A DNA stretch of 64,000 nucleotides from an uncultured Selenomonadales bacterium (GCA_900315805.1 ONAN01000003.1:62001-126000), one strand, 5' to 3'. Shown: positions 7,755 to 17,246, counted from the stretch's first letter. The notes: generated from the sequence alone by a model not told the origin. A program made the numbers and translations.

Positions 7755-8355
7755 GAAGATCGGCGTAGTCGTCAGCGGACGCGGTTCCAACCTGCAGTCC
7801 ATCCTCGACCATATCGATGCCGGGGAACTGCCCGTCGAAGTGACCGTCGTCGTCAGCGACCATAAAGATGCCTTTGCCCTGCAGCGGGCGGCCAAACACG
7901 GCATTCCGACCGTCGTGGTGGAACGCAAGGCCTGCAAGGACAAGTCGGAATTCGAAGACCGGATCGCGGACGCCCTGATCAGCCACGGGGCGGAACTCGT
8001 CGTCCTGGCCGGCTTCATGCGCATTCTGTCGGGCAATTTCATCAGCAAATTCCCGCACCGCATCATGAACATCCATCCGGCCCTGCTGCCCAGCTTCACG
8101 GGCCTTCACGCCCAGGGGCAGGCCGTGGCGTACGGCGTCAAGGTGGCGGGCTGCACGGTCCACTTCATTGACGAAGGCACGGACACGGGTCCCATCATCC
8201 TGCAGAAAGTCGTCCCCGTGATGGACGACGACACGGAAGACACGCTGGCGGACCGCATCCTTGTGGAAGAGCACAAGGCCCTGCCCGAAGCCATCAAGTT
8301 GTGGGCCGAGGGACGCCTTACGGTGGAAGGCCGCAAGGTCCGCATCGCCCGCTGA
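7747..8355 (+). CDS. purN: Phosphoribosylglycinamide formyltransferase
   Basis: A 202-residue GAR transformylase that uses 10-formyltetrahydrofolate. VVSGRGSNLQ at the N-terminus binds phosphate, and the catalytic region NIHPALLPSF with His and Asn, then the VHFIDEGTDTGP segment with the catalytic Asp, are all present. The start is GTG, inside the purM 3' end (eight-base overlap). It is the folate-dependent PurN type rather than formate-dependent PurT. An 87-base gap with a GC-rich hairpin but no T-run separates it from purH. Confidence 0.95.
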   Translation: MTKKIGVVVSGRGSNLQSILDHIDAGELPVEVTVVVSDHKDAFALQRAAKHGIPTVVVERKACKDKSEFEDRIADALISHGAELVVLAGFMRILSGNFISKFPHRIMNIHPALLPSFTGLHAQGQAVAYGVKVAGCTVHFIDEGTDTGPIILQKVVPVMDDDTEDTLADRILVEEHKALPEAIKLWAEGRLTVEGRKVRIAR

Positions 8356-8442
8356 GAAGTAACGTGAACGGACGGCCGCAAATCCTGTTGGCGGCCGGAG
8401 AAGGCAGTACATCTGCCATAGAGCATCCGAGGGGGTAAAAAC

Positions 8443-9039
8443 ATGAAGATTCAAAGAGCATTGCTGAGCGTATCCAATAAGACGGGTATCACCAAACTAG
8501 CGGCGTTCCTCCATGAAATCGGCGTGGAAATCATTTCCACGGGCGGCACCATGAAGGTCATCAAGGAAGCCGGCATCCCGGTTACGTACGTGAGCGACGT
8601 GACGGGCTTTCCGGAAATCATGGACGGCCGCGTCAAGACGCTGAATCCGTTCATCCACGGCGGCATCCTGGCGGTCCGCAGCAATCCGGACCACATGGCC
8701 CAGCTGAAGGAACACGGCATCAAGCCGATCGACCTGGTCGTCGTCAACCTGTATCCGTTCAAGGAAACCATCGCCAAGCCGAACGTGACGGAGGCGGAAG
8801 CCATCGAGAACATCGATATCGGCGGCCCGGCCATGGTCCGCGCGGCAGCGAAGAACTTTCGCGACGTGGTCATCATCACGAACCCGGCCCGTTACTCCAG
8901 CCTCATCGCCATGCTGCAGCAGCACGGCGACATTGACCTGACGACGCGCAAGACCCTGGCCAAGGAAGCATTCCGCCATACGTCGGAATACGATGCCATG
9001 ATTGCCGATTATCTGGAAAAACAGCTGAAGAACAGCTGA
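8443..9039 (+). CDS. purH: Stand-alone IMP cyclohydrolase (N-terminal domain of PurH only)
   Basis: A 198-residue protein that matches only the MGS-like cyclohydrolase domain of Pur[16 protein letters not shown] near 33, GRVKTLNP near 62, and NIDIGGPAM near 123. A full bifunctional PurH is about 510 residues; the AICAR transformylase half is missing. The reading frame ends cleanly at TGA and purD begins 17 bases later, so no broken transformylase remnant is present. A separate AICAR transformylase must exist elsewhere if de novo synthesis works. The protein closes FAICAR to IMP, the last step. Confidence 0.9.
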   Translation: MKIQRALLSVSNKTGITKLAAFLHEIGVEIISTGGTMKVIKEAGIPVTYVSDVTGFPEIMDGRVKTLNPFIHGGILAVRSNPDHMAQLKEHGIKPIDLVVVNLYPFKETIAKPNVTEAEAIENIDIGGPAMVRAAAKNFRDVVIITNPARYSSLIAMLQQHGDIDLTTRKTLAKEAFRHTSEYDAMIADYLEKQLKNS

Positions 9040-9056
9040 TGAAAGGACGGAACGTC

Positions 9057-10334
9057 ATGAAACTGCTATTGATCGGCAGCGGCGGGCGCGAACATGCCCT
9101 GGCATGGAAACTGGCCCAAAGCAGCCATGTGGAGGAAATCCTCGTCGTACCGGGCAACCCCGGTATCGCCCGGGTTCCCAAGTGCAAATGCGTCGACCTT
9201 GCGCTGGACGACCTGAACAAGGTGGCGGATTACGCAGAGGAAAACAGCATCGACCTGACGGTCGTCGGACCGGAAGCGACGCTGGTCGCGGGCATCGCGG
9301 ACATTTTCCGCTCCCGCGGGCTGCCCATCTTCGGGCCCAATAAGGCGGCGGCGGAAATCGAGGGCTCCAAGGCCTTTTCGAAACGCCTCATGAAGAAATA
9401 CAACATCCCGACGGCGGACTTCACGGTCTGCACGGATCTGGAGACGGCCAAGAGCTTCATTGCGGAGCACGGCGCACCCATCGTCGTCAAGGCGGACGGC
9501 CTGGCGGCCGGCAAGGGCGTCGTGGTCGCCATGACGGTGAAAGAAGCCCTGGACGCCGTGACGGAAATGATGGCGGACCATAAGTTCGGCGAAGCGGGCG
9601 CCAGCGTCGTCCTGGAAGAATTCATGGACGGCGAGGAAGCCTCGCTGCTGGCCTTTACGGATGGCAAAATCGTCATCCCCATGGTCGCGTCCCAGGACCA
9701 CAAACGCGTCAACGACGGGGACGAAGGCCCTAACACGGGCGGCATGGGTGCCTATGCGCCGGCTCCCGTCATGACCGAGGCACTGCGCGTCAAAGCCGTG
9801 GAGACCATCCTGAAACCAGTCATCGCGGCCCTCAACAAGGAAGGCCGCAGCTACAGCGGCTGCCTCTATGCGGGCCTTATGATCAAAGGCGACGAAGTGA
9901 AGGTCGTCGAATTCAACTGCCGCTTCGGCGATCCCGAAACGCAGGTCGTGCTGCCCCTGCTCGACAGCGACCTGGCGGACATCATGCTCGCCTGCGCGAC
10001 GGGCACCCTCGATGTCTCCATGGTACGGTGGAAACAGCAGGCGGCGGTCTGCGTCATCATGGCCAGCGGCGGCTATCCCGTTTCCTATCCGAAGGGCCTG
10101 CCCATCACGGGCCTGGACGAAGCGGATAAAATGGACGATGTCATCGTCTTCCACGCCGGCACCAGGATGCAGGACGGCCAGATCGTCACGAACGGCGGCC
10201 GCGTGCTCGGCGTGACGGCCCTGGGTGACAGCATCCGCGCTGCCAAGGACAAAGCCTACGCCGCCGTGGACAAGATCCACTTCGACGGGGAACACCACCG
10301 CAGCGATATCGCCTGGAGAGCCCTGAAGCACTGA
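9057..10334 (+). CDS. purD: Phosphoribosylamine-glycine ligase
   Basis: A 425-residue ATP-grasp enzyme making glycinamide ribonucleotide. The start is taken as ATG 9057 (KLLLIGSGGREHALAWK follows), with GAAAGGA upstream; an in-frame ATG at 9039 would add six residues. The ATP-grasp core includes VVKADGLAAGKGV near 142 and the metal-binding EFNCRFGDPE near 285. It is the last gene of the operon. No strong terminator follows; the guaB promoter begins about 57 bases on. Confidence 0.95.
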   Translation: MKLLLIGSGGREHALAWKLAQSSHVEEILVVPGNPGIARVPKCKCVDLALDDLNKVADYAEENSIDLTVVGPEATLVAGIADIFRSRGLPIFGPNKAAAEIEGSKAFSKRLMKKYNIPTADFTVCTDLETAKSFIAEHGAPIVVKADGLAAGKGVVVAMTVKEALDAVTEMMADHKFGEAGASVVLEEFMDGEEASLLAFTDGKIVIPMVASQDHKRVNDGDEGPNTGGMGAYAPAPVMTEALRVKAVETILKPVIAALNKEGRSYSGCLYAGLMIKGDEVKVVEFNCRFGDPETQVVLPLLDSDLADIMLACATGTLDVSMVRWKQQAAVCVIMASGGYPVSYPKGLPITGLDEADKMDDVIVFHAGTRMQDGQIVTNGGRVLGVTALGDSIRAAKDKAYAAVDKIHFDGEHHRSDIAWRALKH

Positions 10335-10390
10335 ATTGTTTTTCTCGGCTGATGCCTGTCTGCACCGCTGAAAAAAATAAAGTAAAGTAC

Positions 10391-10419
10391 TTGACGAATC
10401 CAAGGAAAGCTTGTATTAT
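10391..10419 (+). promoter_or_regulatory. guaB promoter
   Basis: TTGACG (10391-10396), 17 bases, TATTAT (10414-10419). It gives guaB its own start despite following the pur operon. The leader of about 110 bases is A+T-rich, and I see no guanine riboswitch in it. Confidence 0.75.
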
Positions 10420-10535
10420 ATATGGAATATCAAAAACGCCTGAAAGTGTTACAAAGTTAACAAAAAAGACGTTGTTATGGCATTGCGTACACAAAGAATC
10501 AAGCAACACAATCAGTCAAAAAAGGATGGTGCAAG

Positions 10536-12047
10536 ATGGCATTTTACTACGACGAACCCTCTCATACTTTTAGTGAATACCTGCTGGTGCCCGGCTATTC
10601 CTCTTCCGAGTGCATCCCCGACAACGTCTCTTTGAAGACGCCGCTGGTGCGTTTCAAGAAGGGCGAAACCCCGGCACTGTCCCTGAATATCCCGATGGTA
10701 TCGGCCATCATGCAGTCCGTATCCAATGATACGATGGCTGTCGCACTGTCCCGCGAAGGCGGCTGCTCCTTCATCTACGGCTCCCAGACCATCGAAGACG
10801 AAGCCCAGATGGTCCGCAACGTAAAAGGCTACCGCGCCGGCTTCGTGACGAGCGATTCCAACATCACCCCGGACAGCACCCTGAAAGACATCCTGGCCCT
10901 GAAAGCCAAGACGGGCCATTCCACGGTCGCCGTGACCAGCGATGGCACGGTGAACGGCAAACTGGAAGGCATCGTGACGAGCCGCGACTACCGCGTGAGC
11001 CGCATGGATCCCGACACGAAGGTGAAGGAATTCATGACCCCCATCGCCAACATGATCGTCGGCACCAAGGACACGACGCTGCAGCAGGCCAACGACATCA
11101 TCTGGGACAACAAGCTGAACACGCTGCCCATCATCGATGACGAAGGCCGCCTGCTCTACATGGTCTTCCGCAAAGACTACATTTCCCATAAGGAATACCC
11201 GCTGGAACTGCTGGATTCCAAGAAACGCCACGTGGTCGGCGCCGGCATCAACACCCGCGACTACGAGGAACGCGTTCCGGCCCTGGTGGATGCCGGTGTG
11301 GACGTCCTCTGCATCGACTCTTCCGAAGGCTTCTCCGAATGGCAGAAACGCACCCTGGAATGGATCCACAAGCGTTACGGCGACAAAGTGAAGGTTGGCG
11401 CCGGCAACGTGGTGGACGCGGACGGGTTCCGCTTCCTGGCCGACTGCGGCGCCGACTTCGTCAAAGTCGGTATCGGCGGCGGCTCCATCTGCATCACCCG
11501 TGAAACCAAGGGCATCGGCCGCGGCCAGGCTACGGCCCTGATCGATGTCTGCAAGGCCCGCGACGAATACTACAAGGAAACGGGCGTCTACGTGCCGGTC
11601 TGCAGCGACGGCGGCATCGTCTACGATTACCACATGGTGCTGGCCCTGGCCATGGGCGCGGACTTCCTGATGCTGGGCCGTTATTTCGCCCGCTTCGACG
11701 AAAGCCCGACGAACCGCGTCAATGTCAACGGCAGCTACATGAAGGAATACTGGGGCGAAGGTTCCAACCGTGCCCGCAACTGGCAGCGCTACGACCTGGG
11801 CGGCTCCGCGAAACTGTCCTTCGAAGAAGGCGTCGATTCCTACGTTCCCTACGCAGGCAGCCTGAAGGAAAACGTGAACCTGACCCTGGCCAAGATCCGT
11901 TCCACCATGTGCAACTGCGGCGCCCTGAACCTGCAGGAGCTGCGTGACAAGGCGAAACTGACCCTGGTGTCCGCTACGTCCATCGTCGAAGGCGGCGCCC
12001 ACGACGTCGTCCTCAAGGACAATTCGGCACCTACGTACGCCAAGTAA
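10536..12047 (+). CDS. guaB: IMP dehydrogenase
   Basis: A 503-residue enzyme that oxidises IMP to XMP, the committing step to GMP. Two CBS domains occupy about residues 100-225 inside the TIM barrel. The catalytic loop is [12 protein letters not shown] with Cys319, and the flap Arg-Tyr is in QRYDLGG. Several core motifs differ from the common bacterial form: GIGGGSICI rather than [18 protein letters not shown] rather than a GVGVPQ type, and SDGGI rather than ADGGI. This marks a distinct IMPDH subfamily. It is transcribed alone and ends at a strong terminator. Confidence 0.94.
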   Translation: MAFYYDEPSHTFSEYLLVPGYSSSECIPDNVSLKTPLVRFKKGETPALSLNIPMVSAIMQSVSNDTMAVALSREGGCSFIYGSQTIEDEAQMVRNVKGYRAGFVTSDSNITPDSTLKDILALKAKTGHSTVAVTSDGTVNGKLEGIVTSRDYRVSRMDPDTKVKEFMTPIANMIVGTKDTTLQQANDIIWDNKLNTLPIIDDEGRLLYMVFRKDYISHKEYPLELLDSKKRHVVGAGINTRDYEERVPALVDAGVDVLCIDSSEGFSEWQKRTLEWIHKRYGDKVKVGAGNVVDADGFRFLADCGADFVKVGIGGGSICITRETKGIGRGQATALIDVCKARDEYYKETGVYVPVCSDGGIVYDYHMVLALAMGADFLMLGRYFARFDESPTNRVNVNGSYMKEYWGEGSNRARNWQRYDLGGSAKLSFEEGVDSYVPYAGSLKENVNLTLAKIRSTMCNCGALNLQELRDKAKLTLVSATSIVEGGAHDVVLKDNSAPTYAK

Positions 12048-12086
12048 GTCCCGGAAAGCAGAACATTTGAAACAGAAACCATCCGA

Positions 12087-12119
12087 ACGGCGGGGAGTAC
12101 GGCTCCCCGCCGTTTTTTT
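12087..12119 (+). terminator. Rho-independent terminator of guaB
   Basis: A perfect 11-base stem ACGGCGGGGAG / CTCCCCGCCGT (12087-12097 and 12103-12113) with a five-base loop, ending in a run of seven T. Confidence 0.95.
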
Positions 12120-12140
12120 GTAGGCGTACGGCGGTCCGGG

Positions 12141-12149
12141 TGGTATAAT
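12141..12149 (+). promoter_or_regulatory. Extended -10 promoter for the DUF4127 gene
   Basis: TGGTATAAT (TGn plus TATAAT, hexamer at 12144-12149), 46 bases before the proposed ATG. No consensus -35 lies at the right distance, which is normal for extended -10 promoters. Confidence 0.6.
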
Positions 12150-12194
12150 GAAACACAGAAGGAATTACACAAGACCCGAGGGGTGAAGAGAGCT

Positions 12195-13805
12195 ATGAAG
12201 AAAATCTGGAAAGCCTTATTCTGCGGCACACTGGCGGCGCTGACTGCCCCGGTGCTGCCCGTACTGGCGGCAGACAAGGCCGCCGCGGACACGGCCGCTC
12301 CCGCGCTGGGGCGGGGGACCATCGCCTACGTGCCCCTGGATACCCGTCCCGTTTCGTACGACTACGCCGTCCGCACCATGCGGGACGCCGGCTGGGATGT
12401 GCAGGTTCCTCCCAAGGAACTGCTGTCGTCGGCCAGCCAGACCGGCAATTCGGACCAGATCTTCGAATGGCTCGAAGACCAGGCTTCCCGCGCCGTGGCC
12501 GTCGTCGCCAGCGCCGACACCATGCTCTACGGCGGCCTGGTGGACTCCCGCACGCATCATTATGACGAAGCCGTGCTGGCCTCCCGCGCCGAACGCCTCC
12601 TGGATCTGAAGAAACGTACCGGCAGCCCGAACACCTACGTGTTCGTGACCATCATGCGCTCCCCGAAGATGAGCAGCGCCCCGGCGGAACCGGTCTACTA
12701 CAAGGAATGGGGCGGCAAGCTGTTCCGCCAGGGCGTGCTCCGCGACAAGCAGGAGCTGCAGGGCCTGGGACACAGGGAAAAGAAGGAACTGGAAACCTTG
12801 GACCGGGAAATCCCCAAGGACCTGGCTGAAGACTATTACGGCCGCCGCGCCCTGAACCTCAAAGCGACGACATTCCTCATGCACGGCGTGGAGAACGAGA
12901 GCTTCGACTACATGCTCATCGGCCGGGACGATACGGCGCCCCTGTCGCAGGCCCATAACGAGGCCCGCGATATTGCGACCATCGTCGGCAACATGCCCCG
13001 CGGGCAGATCCGCTTCTTCTCCGGGGCGGACCAGATGGGCCTCCTGCTCATGACCCAGGCAGCCAACCGCCTGACGTACAATTATCCGTTCATCTACACG
13101 CATTACGCACCCGGCGTGGGTCCGGACACGGTGCCTTCCTACGAGGACGACACGGCCCGGTCTTCCGTGTGGGACCATATCTTTTCCGCCGGCGCCTTCC
13201 CGACGCGCCACCCGGCCAAGGCGGATTTCCTGCTGGCCGAGAACACGCCGTACAACGGCGTCACGCCGGAAGCCAACTGGCCCGTCAACAACGGCGTCAT
13301 CGACAGGCACAAGGACGCATTCCTGGATTATATCGAGCAGAACGTGAAAGCAGGCAGACAGGTCATCGTGGCGGACACGGCCTACGGCAACGGCGCCGAC
13401 AAGGCGCTCGTGAAAGGCCTCTTCCAGCGCGGCCTGGCCTACAAGGTGGCGGCCTACGACGGCTGGAACACGCCGGGCAATTCCCTGGGATACGCCATCT
13501 GCCAGGGAATCCTGTCGCCATACATGTCCCCGGAAGCCCATAAACGCATGCTGGAGACGCGTTACCTCGACGACTGGGCCTATCAGGCCCACGCCCGGCA
13601 GGATGTCGCCCAGAGCGTCATCTGGCCGCAGGGACTGCCTGCCAAAGGACTGGCCGGCGAAGACCTGCAGAAGGTCGAACAGGCCGTGACGGAAAGTATC
13701 GTGAAGACCGCTGAACCCGTCATGGGCAGCGTAGTCCATGATTACACCTTCGTCCTGCCCTGGCAGCGCCTGTTCGAAGTGGAACCGGTCCTGAAAACGA
13801 AATAG
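12195..13805 (+). CDS. Exported DUF4127 family protein
   Basis: A 536-residue protein of the DUF4127 family, function unknown. I choose ATG 12195 because GAGGGGTG (12178-12185) lies nine bases upstream; a GTG at 12183 would add four residues. Residues 1-25 form a signal peptide (KKIW, hydrophobic core, VLA cleavage site), so the protein is outside the cytoplasm. The family hallmark YVPLDTRPVSYD is near residue 40, and conserved acidic and glycine patches such as SADTMLYGGL and SGADQMGLLL follow. It is transcribed alone. A polysaccharide- or wall-related role is often guessed for such families, but nothing here proves one. Confidence 0.8.
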   Translation: MKKIWKALFCGTLAALTAPVLPVLAADKAAADTAAPALGRGTIAYVPLDTRPVSYDYAVRTMRDAGWDVQVPPKELLSSASQTGNSDQIFEWLEDQASRAVAVVASADTMLYGGLVDSRTHHYDEAVLASRAERLLDLKKRTGSPNTYVFVTIMRSPKMSSAPAEPVYYKEWGGKLFRQGVLRDKQELQGLGHREKKELETLDREIPKDLAEDYYGRRALNLKATTFLMHGVENESFDYMLIGRDDTAPLSQAHNEARDIATIVGNMPRGQIRFFSGADQMGLLLMTQAANRLTYNYPFIYTHYAPGVGPDTVPSYEDDTARSSVWDHIFSAGAFPTRHPAKADFLLAENTPYNGVTPEANWPVNNGVIDRHKDAFLDYIEQNVKAGRQVIVADTAYGNGADKALVKGLFQRGLAYKVAAYDGWNTPGNSLGYAICQGILSPYMSPEAHKRMLETRYLDDWAYQAHARQDVAQSVIWPQGLPAKGLAGEDLQKVEQAVTESIVKTAEPVMGSVVHDYTFVLPWQRLFEVEPVLKTK

Positions 13806-13833
13806 GACGGATACGTCCTGAAAGCATAAAAAG

Positions 13834-13871
13834 GGAAGATTGCCCTTAACCGGACAATCTTCCTTTTGCTT
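13834..13871. terminator. Bidirectional terminator between the DUF4127 gene and ppx
   Basis: Stem GGAAGATTG / CAATCTTCC (13834-13842, 13855-13863) followed by TTTTGCTTTT on the plus strand and preceded by an A-rich run that serves the minus strand. It separates two convergent genes. Confidence 0.85.
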
Positions 13872-13884
13872 TTCGTATAACGTT

Positions 13885-15405
13885 TCAAACGACCTTGATA
13901 TCCAGGTCCATATCGAAGGTCTTGCGGAACCAGGGCTTTTTCTCTTCCAGCTGGTGGAGCTCGATGAAGACCGGCCCGTCCGTGGCGGTGATTTCCAGAA
14001 CGGCCTTCTTGCCGTCAAAGTAGGGGTCCACACCGGCGATTTTGGCGCTTTCCGTATAGTCCAGGCATTCCGCCAGGCCCAGCAGGACGGCCATGCGCCC
14101 GACCTGCTCCCATTCCTTTTCCGTCAGCAGGCTGCGGTAGACGTGGTTGCGGAAATAGCTCTTCGACTGGCCGTTGTGCCAGGCGGCCACGACGGCGCAC
14201 ATCATCTGCTCCGCGTGGGTGAGGCCGAAGAGTTTCGCATTGAGGATCATATAGGCCGAATGGCGGGCGTGGCTGTAATAGTTGATGGTGATGCCGATAT
14301 CGTGCAGCAGCGACGTGACCCGCATCAGGCGGCGGTAGCGCCGGTTGATGCCCAACGGACCGCACCAGTTGTCGAACATGGTCATGGCCAGGTCCGCCAC
14401 GTGGACGCAGTGCTCGATGTTGTTGGAATAGAGGCGGAGCACATTCCACGTGCTCGTCTCCAGGATATCGTCGGCAATGAGCGGGACGAAGCGCTGCCGG
14501 GCGTAGTAATCGTAGAACAGGCCCTCGCGCAGGCCGCAGCCCGACGTGATGACCTTCTTGCTGCCTGTCAGGTCGAGCAGAAAGCTGATGATGGACATAC
14601 CGCCGAGGATGATGTCCGCCCGTTCCGCCGACAGGCCGGGTATCTTTTTCCGGTCCTCCAGGCTGAGGCCGCGCAGCCGCTTGAACAGGGAGCGCACGGT
14701 CGGGGCCGTGACGACGAAGTTATGGATTTTGCTGGTAGGGTAGTGGTGCTCCTTCTGGACGATGCGGGCGACCGTACGGGCCGTGCCGCCGACGCCGATG
14801 AGGGGCAGCTTCGTGTCCTTCAGCCAGCCGTAGCGGTTGATTTTGGAGGACAGCAGGTAATTGACATCGCTCCAGACACTGTTGGACATGGTGCCGCGGA
14901 GGTTGAACATGGCCGTCGTGTTGACGGCGCCCATGGGGATCGACACGGAATCAATCAGCTGGCGGTCCCGGAACAGGACGAGTTCCGTCGAGCCGCCGCC
15001 CAGGTCGAACAAAATGCCTTCCTTCACGTTCAGGGTGTTGATGGTGCCCAAAAAGCTCAGGTAGGCTTCGGCCGTGCCGGGCAGGATATGCAGGTTGATG
15101 CCCGTCTTTTCCGCGACCTGCTTGACCAGCTCCGGGCCGTTCGGCGCATTGCGGATGGCCGCCGTGGCGACGGCGATGATCTTGTCGGCCTTGTTCTGCC
15201 GGCACATGAAGGCGAAGGCCTGCATGGTCGACAGGGTCAGTGCGAAGGCCGTGTCGTCCAGCCAGCCTTCCTTTGTCAGGCGCTGCGAAAGGCGCAGCGT
15301 CTCCTTCTGGTTGAAGACCATGTTATACGCGCCGTTGCTGTAGATCTGGCTGATGACCAGGCGCGCCGAGTTCGAGCCTATGTCGATGATGGCGATTCGC
15401 TGCAT
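13885..15405 (-). CDS. ppx: Exopolyphosphatase / pppGpp phosphohydrolase with HD domain (Ppx/GppA family)
   Basis: A 506-residue protein with an N-terminal Ppx/GppA ASKHA-fold domain (about 1-300) and a C-terminal HD-type helical domain (about 310-500). DIGSNSARLVI, RNAPNG, the phosphate-binding FDLGGGSTEL and GVGGTARTV are intact, so catalysis is expected. It would release phosphate from the ends of polyphosphate chains or from pppGpp. SD GGAGGAGAAAG precedes the ATG on the minus strand. It is divergent from a second family member and ppk, giving a local synthesis and breakdown module for polyphosphate. Confidence 0.88.
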   Translation of the reverse strand: MQRIAIIDIGSNSARLVISQIYSNGAYNMVFNQKETLRLSQRLTKEGWLDDTAFALTLSTMQAFAFMCRQNKADKIIAVATAAIRNAPNGPELVKQVAEKTGINLHILPGTAEAYLSFLGTINTLNVKEGILFDLGGGSTELVLFRDRQLIDSVSIPMGAVNTTAMFNLRGTMSNSVWSDVNYLLSSKINRYGWLKDTKLPLIGVGGTARTVARIVQKEHHYPTSKIHNFVVTAPTVRSLFKRLRGLSLEDRKKIPGLSAERADIILGGMSIISFLLDLTGSKKVITSGCGLREGLFYDYYARQRFVPLIADDILETSTWNVLRLYSNNIEHCVHVADLAMTMFDNWCGPLGINRRYRRLMRVTSLLHDIGITINYYSHARHSAYMILNAKLFGLTHAEQMMCAVVAAWHNGQSKSYFRNHVYRSLLTEKEWEQVGRMAVLLGLAECLDYTESAKIAGVDPYFDGKKAVLEITATDGPVFIELHQLEEKKPWFRKTFDMDLDIKVV

Positions 15406-15677
15406 AACTTTCTCCTCCGGGCCTGCCGCGCCGCTTCCGGCGCAGTGCCCAACTCCGTCCCAGTTTCTCTATAATTCCATTATATACTATTTTACGGAAT
15501 CAATGGGGAATTTACGCCAATTTTACAAAAATTGCGGTATGATTAAAGGAATAAAATGTCCCTTTCCGTCCTGCCGCAAATATTTTCGGCTTTTTGGCAC
15601 CGTCCTGCAAGGAATTGCAGGAATGTCCGTCGAATATTCTGAATAAGGCAGGATATAACTCGAAGAGGTGTGCAACA
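15406..15677. promoter_or_regulatory. Divergent intergenic region between the two ppx-like genes
   Basis: About 270 A+T-rich bases. On the minus strand a TATAAT hexamer (complement of 15479-15484) is about 75 bases before ppx. On the plus strand there is a perfect seven-base hairpin with a GGAA loop, CCTGCAA/TTGCAGG (15604-15621), in the leader of the second ppx-like gene. I could not find a convincing plus-strand -35/-10 pair. Confidence 0.4.
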
Positions 15678-17243
15678 ATGCCAAAACGAAAGACATACAC
15701 GACCCTGGCGGTCATCCATCTGGGCTCCGAAATGATCCGCATGCAGATTGTGGAGTTCCGCAGCCTGCGCCGCTTCAAGGTCATTGAACAGTGCGATTAC
15801 CCCATCCGCCTGGGTGAGGAATCCTTTAAACACAAAATCATCCCCTTCCCCATGGTGGAGGAAATCTGCCAGGTGCTGCAGGGCTTCCGCGAGCTGATGC
15901 AGGACTACGGGGTCGAGGTATACCGGGCACAGGCCACGACGGCCGTGCGCGAAGCGCGGAACCAGGTCTATCTGCTGGACCAGGTCAAGCTCCGCACGGG
16001 CCTCACGGTCGAAGTCACGGAAATGCCCATGGAAATTTACACGAAGTTCATCGCCATCCGCCATACCCTGGCGGAACAGCATATCCCGACGGACGAAGGC
16101 ATGATGCTCATCGATATCTCGTCGGGCGGCCTCGGCATCACGGGCATCGAGAGCGACAAGATCACCTTCCAGGAGAACTTCCACATCGGCATCATCCGCA
16201 TCAAGGAAAGTTTCAACTACTACCAGCGCAGCAGCCAGCACTTCAACCGGGCGCTGATGCAGTTCCTGGCCAGCACGACGGGTCCTGTCAAGGCAGCCCT
16301 GCGCGGCCGCAGCATGCGCTATCTGGTCATTTCCGGGACGGAAACGGAACTGCTGCTCAAGATCCTGGGCAAGAAAAGCGCCGGCCCGGGCGGGCTGACC
16401 CATCTGGCACGGGACGAATTCATGGCGGTCTTCGATGAAATCCGCAACCTCAACCTGCCCCAGATGATCCAGCTCTTCCATGTGACGGAGGACGAGGCGG
16501 AAATCATGCTGCCTATGATCCTGTTGTATGAACAGCTGCTTTCCCTGGTCCCGACGGCGCAGGAAATCATCGTCTCCGACGAAACATTCATTGACGGCAT
16601 GCGGCTGCGCTACATCGTGCAGCAAAAAGAGCCGGAGTACGCGGCAGGCCTGGAAGACGAATTGCTGAGCCTGGTGCACCACGTCGGCGAAAACTACCAT
16701 TACGACTACAGCCATGTCAGCCAGGTGGAAAAGATTTCCCTGGCCATTTTCGATAAAATCGGCCGGCGGTACGGCCTGAACGACCATCACCGCCTGCTGC
16801 TGCGGGCGGCGTGCATCCTGCACGACATCGGCAAGTACGTGTCCATGCGCAGCCATTCGCTCTATTCCTATCAGCTGATCATGGGGACGGACATCATCGG
16901 GTTTACGGAAGAGGACAAGCAGATCATCGCCCTGGCTTCGTATTACCACGCCCATAATGTGCTGGAAGGCGATTTCGGGGACAATTCCATCGTCAAGCCG
17001 CCGGCCCAGGAGAAGATCCCCCTGGTCGCCAAGCTGTCCGCCATCGTGCGGCTGGCCGACGCCCTGGACCGCAGCTATCTGCAGAAGATCGACAAGGTGA
17101 AGGTGCAGATCCAGAACCGCGAGCTGGTCATCAAGGTGCACAGCCGCATGGACCTGGACCTGGAAGAGTGGGTGTTTGCCTCGAAAGCGACCATGCTGGA
17201 AGAGGTATACGGTATCGAAGTACGTCTGGAACGGGAGTTGTAA
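15678..17243 (+). CDS. Ppx/GppA-HD family protein, divergent paralogue
   Basis: A 521-residue paralogue of the protein encoded on the other strand. The start is ATG 15678 with GAAGAGGTG upstream; earlier in-frame ATGs lie inside the leader hairpin. The N-terminal domain keeps the fold, but the key motifs are altered: IHLGSEMIRMQIV replaces DIGSNS, DISSGGLGI replaces the DLGGGST loop and ISGTETELL replaces GVGGTART. The HD domain is intact, with LHDIGKYVS near 400. It may hydrolyse poorly, act on another substrate, or sense polyphosphate or (p)ppGpp. It ends four bases before ppk, so the two are co-expressed. Confidence 0.82.
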   Translation: MPKRKTYTTLAVIHLGSEMIRMQIVEFRSLRRFKVIEQCDYPIRLGEESFKHKIIPFPMVEEICQVLQGFRELMQDYGVEVYRAQATTAVREARNQVYLLDQVKLRTGLTVEVTEMPMEIYTKFIAIRHTLAEQHIPTDEGMMLIDISSGGLGITGIESDKITFQENFHIGIIRIKESFNYYQRSSQHFNRALMQFLASTTGPVKAALRGRSMRYLVISGTETELLLKILGKKSAGPGGLTHLARDEFMAVFDEIRNLNLPQMIQLFHVTEDEAEIMLPMILLYEQLLSLVPTAQEIIVSDETFIDGMRLRYIVQQKEPEYAAGLEDELLSLVHHVGENYHYDYSHVSQVEKISLAIFDKIGRRYGLNDHHRLLLRAACILHDIGKYVSMRSHSLYSYQLIMGTDIIGFTEEDKQIIALASYYHAHNVLEGDFGDNSIVKPPAQEKIPLVAKLSAIVRLADALDRSYLQKIDKVKVQIQNRELVIKVHSRMDLDLEEWVFASKATMLEEVYGIEVRLEREL

Positions 17244-17246
17244 GGA

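Noticed and set aside
5166-8099. Long open frame on the minus strand opposite purF-purM-purN (977 codons), and similar ones opposite ppk, mfd and argS
   Set aside because: In G+C-rich DNA the antisense frame of a real gene often lacks stops. The translations are low-complexity, rich in His, Asp, Arg and Val, and match no family, while the plus-strand genes are certain.
9039-9056. Frameshifted purH with the transformylase half hidden in another frame
   Set aside because: purD begins within 20 bases of the stop and fills the following sequence in a clean frame, so no remnant can be there.
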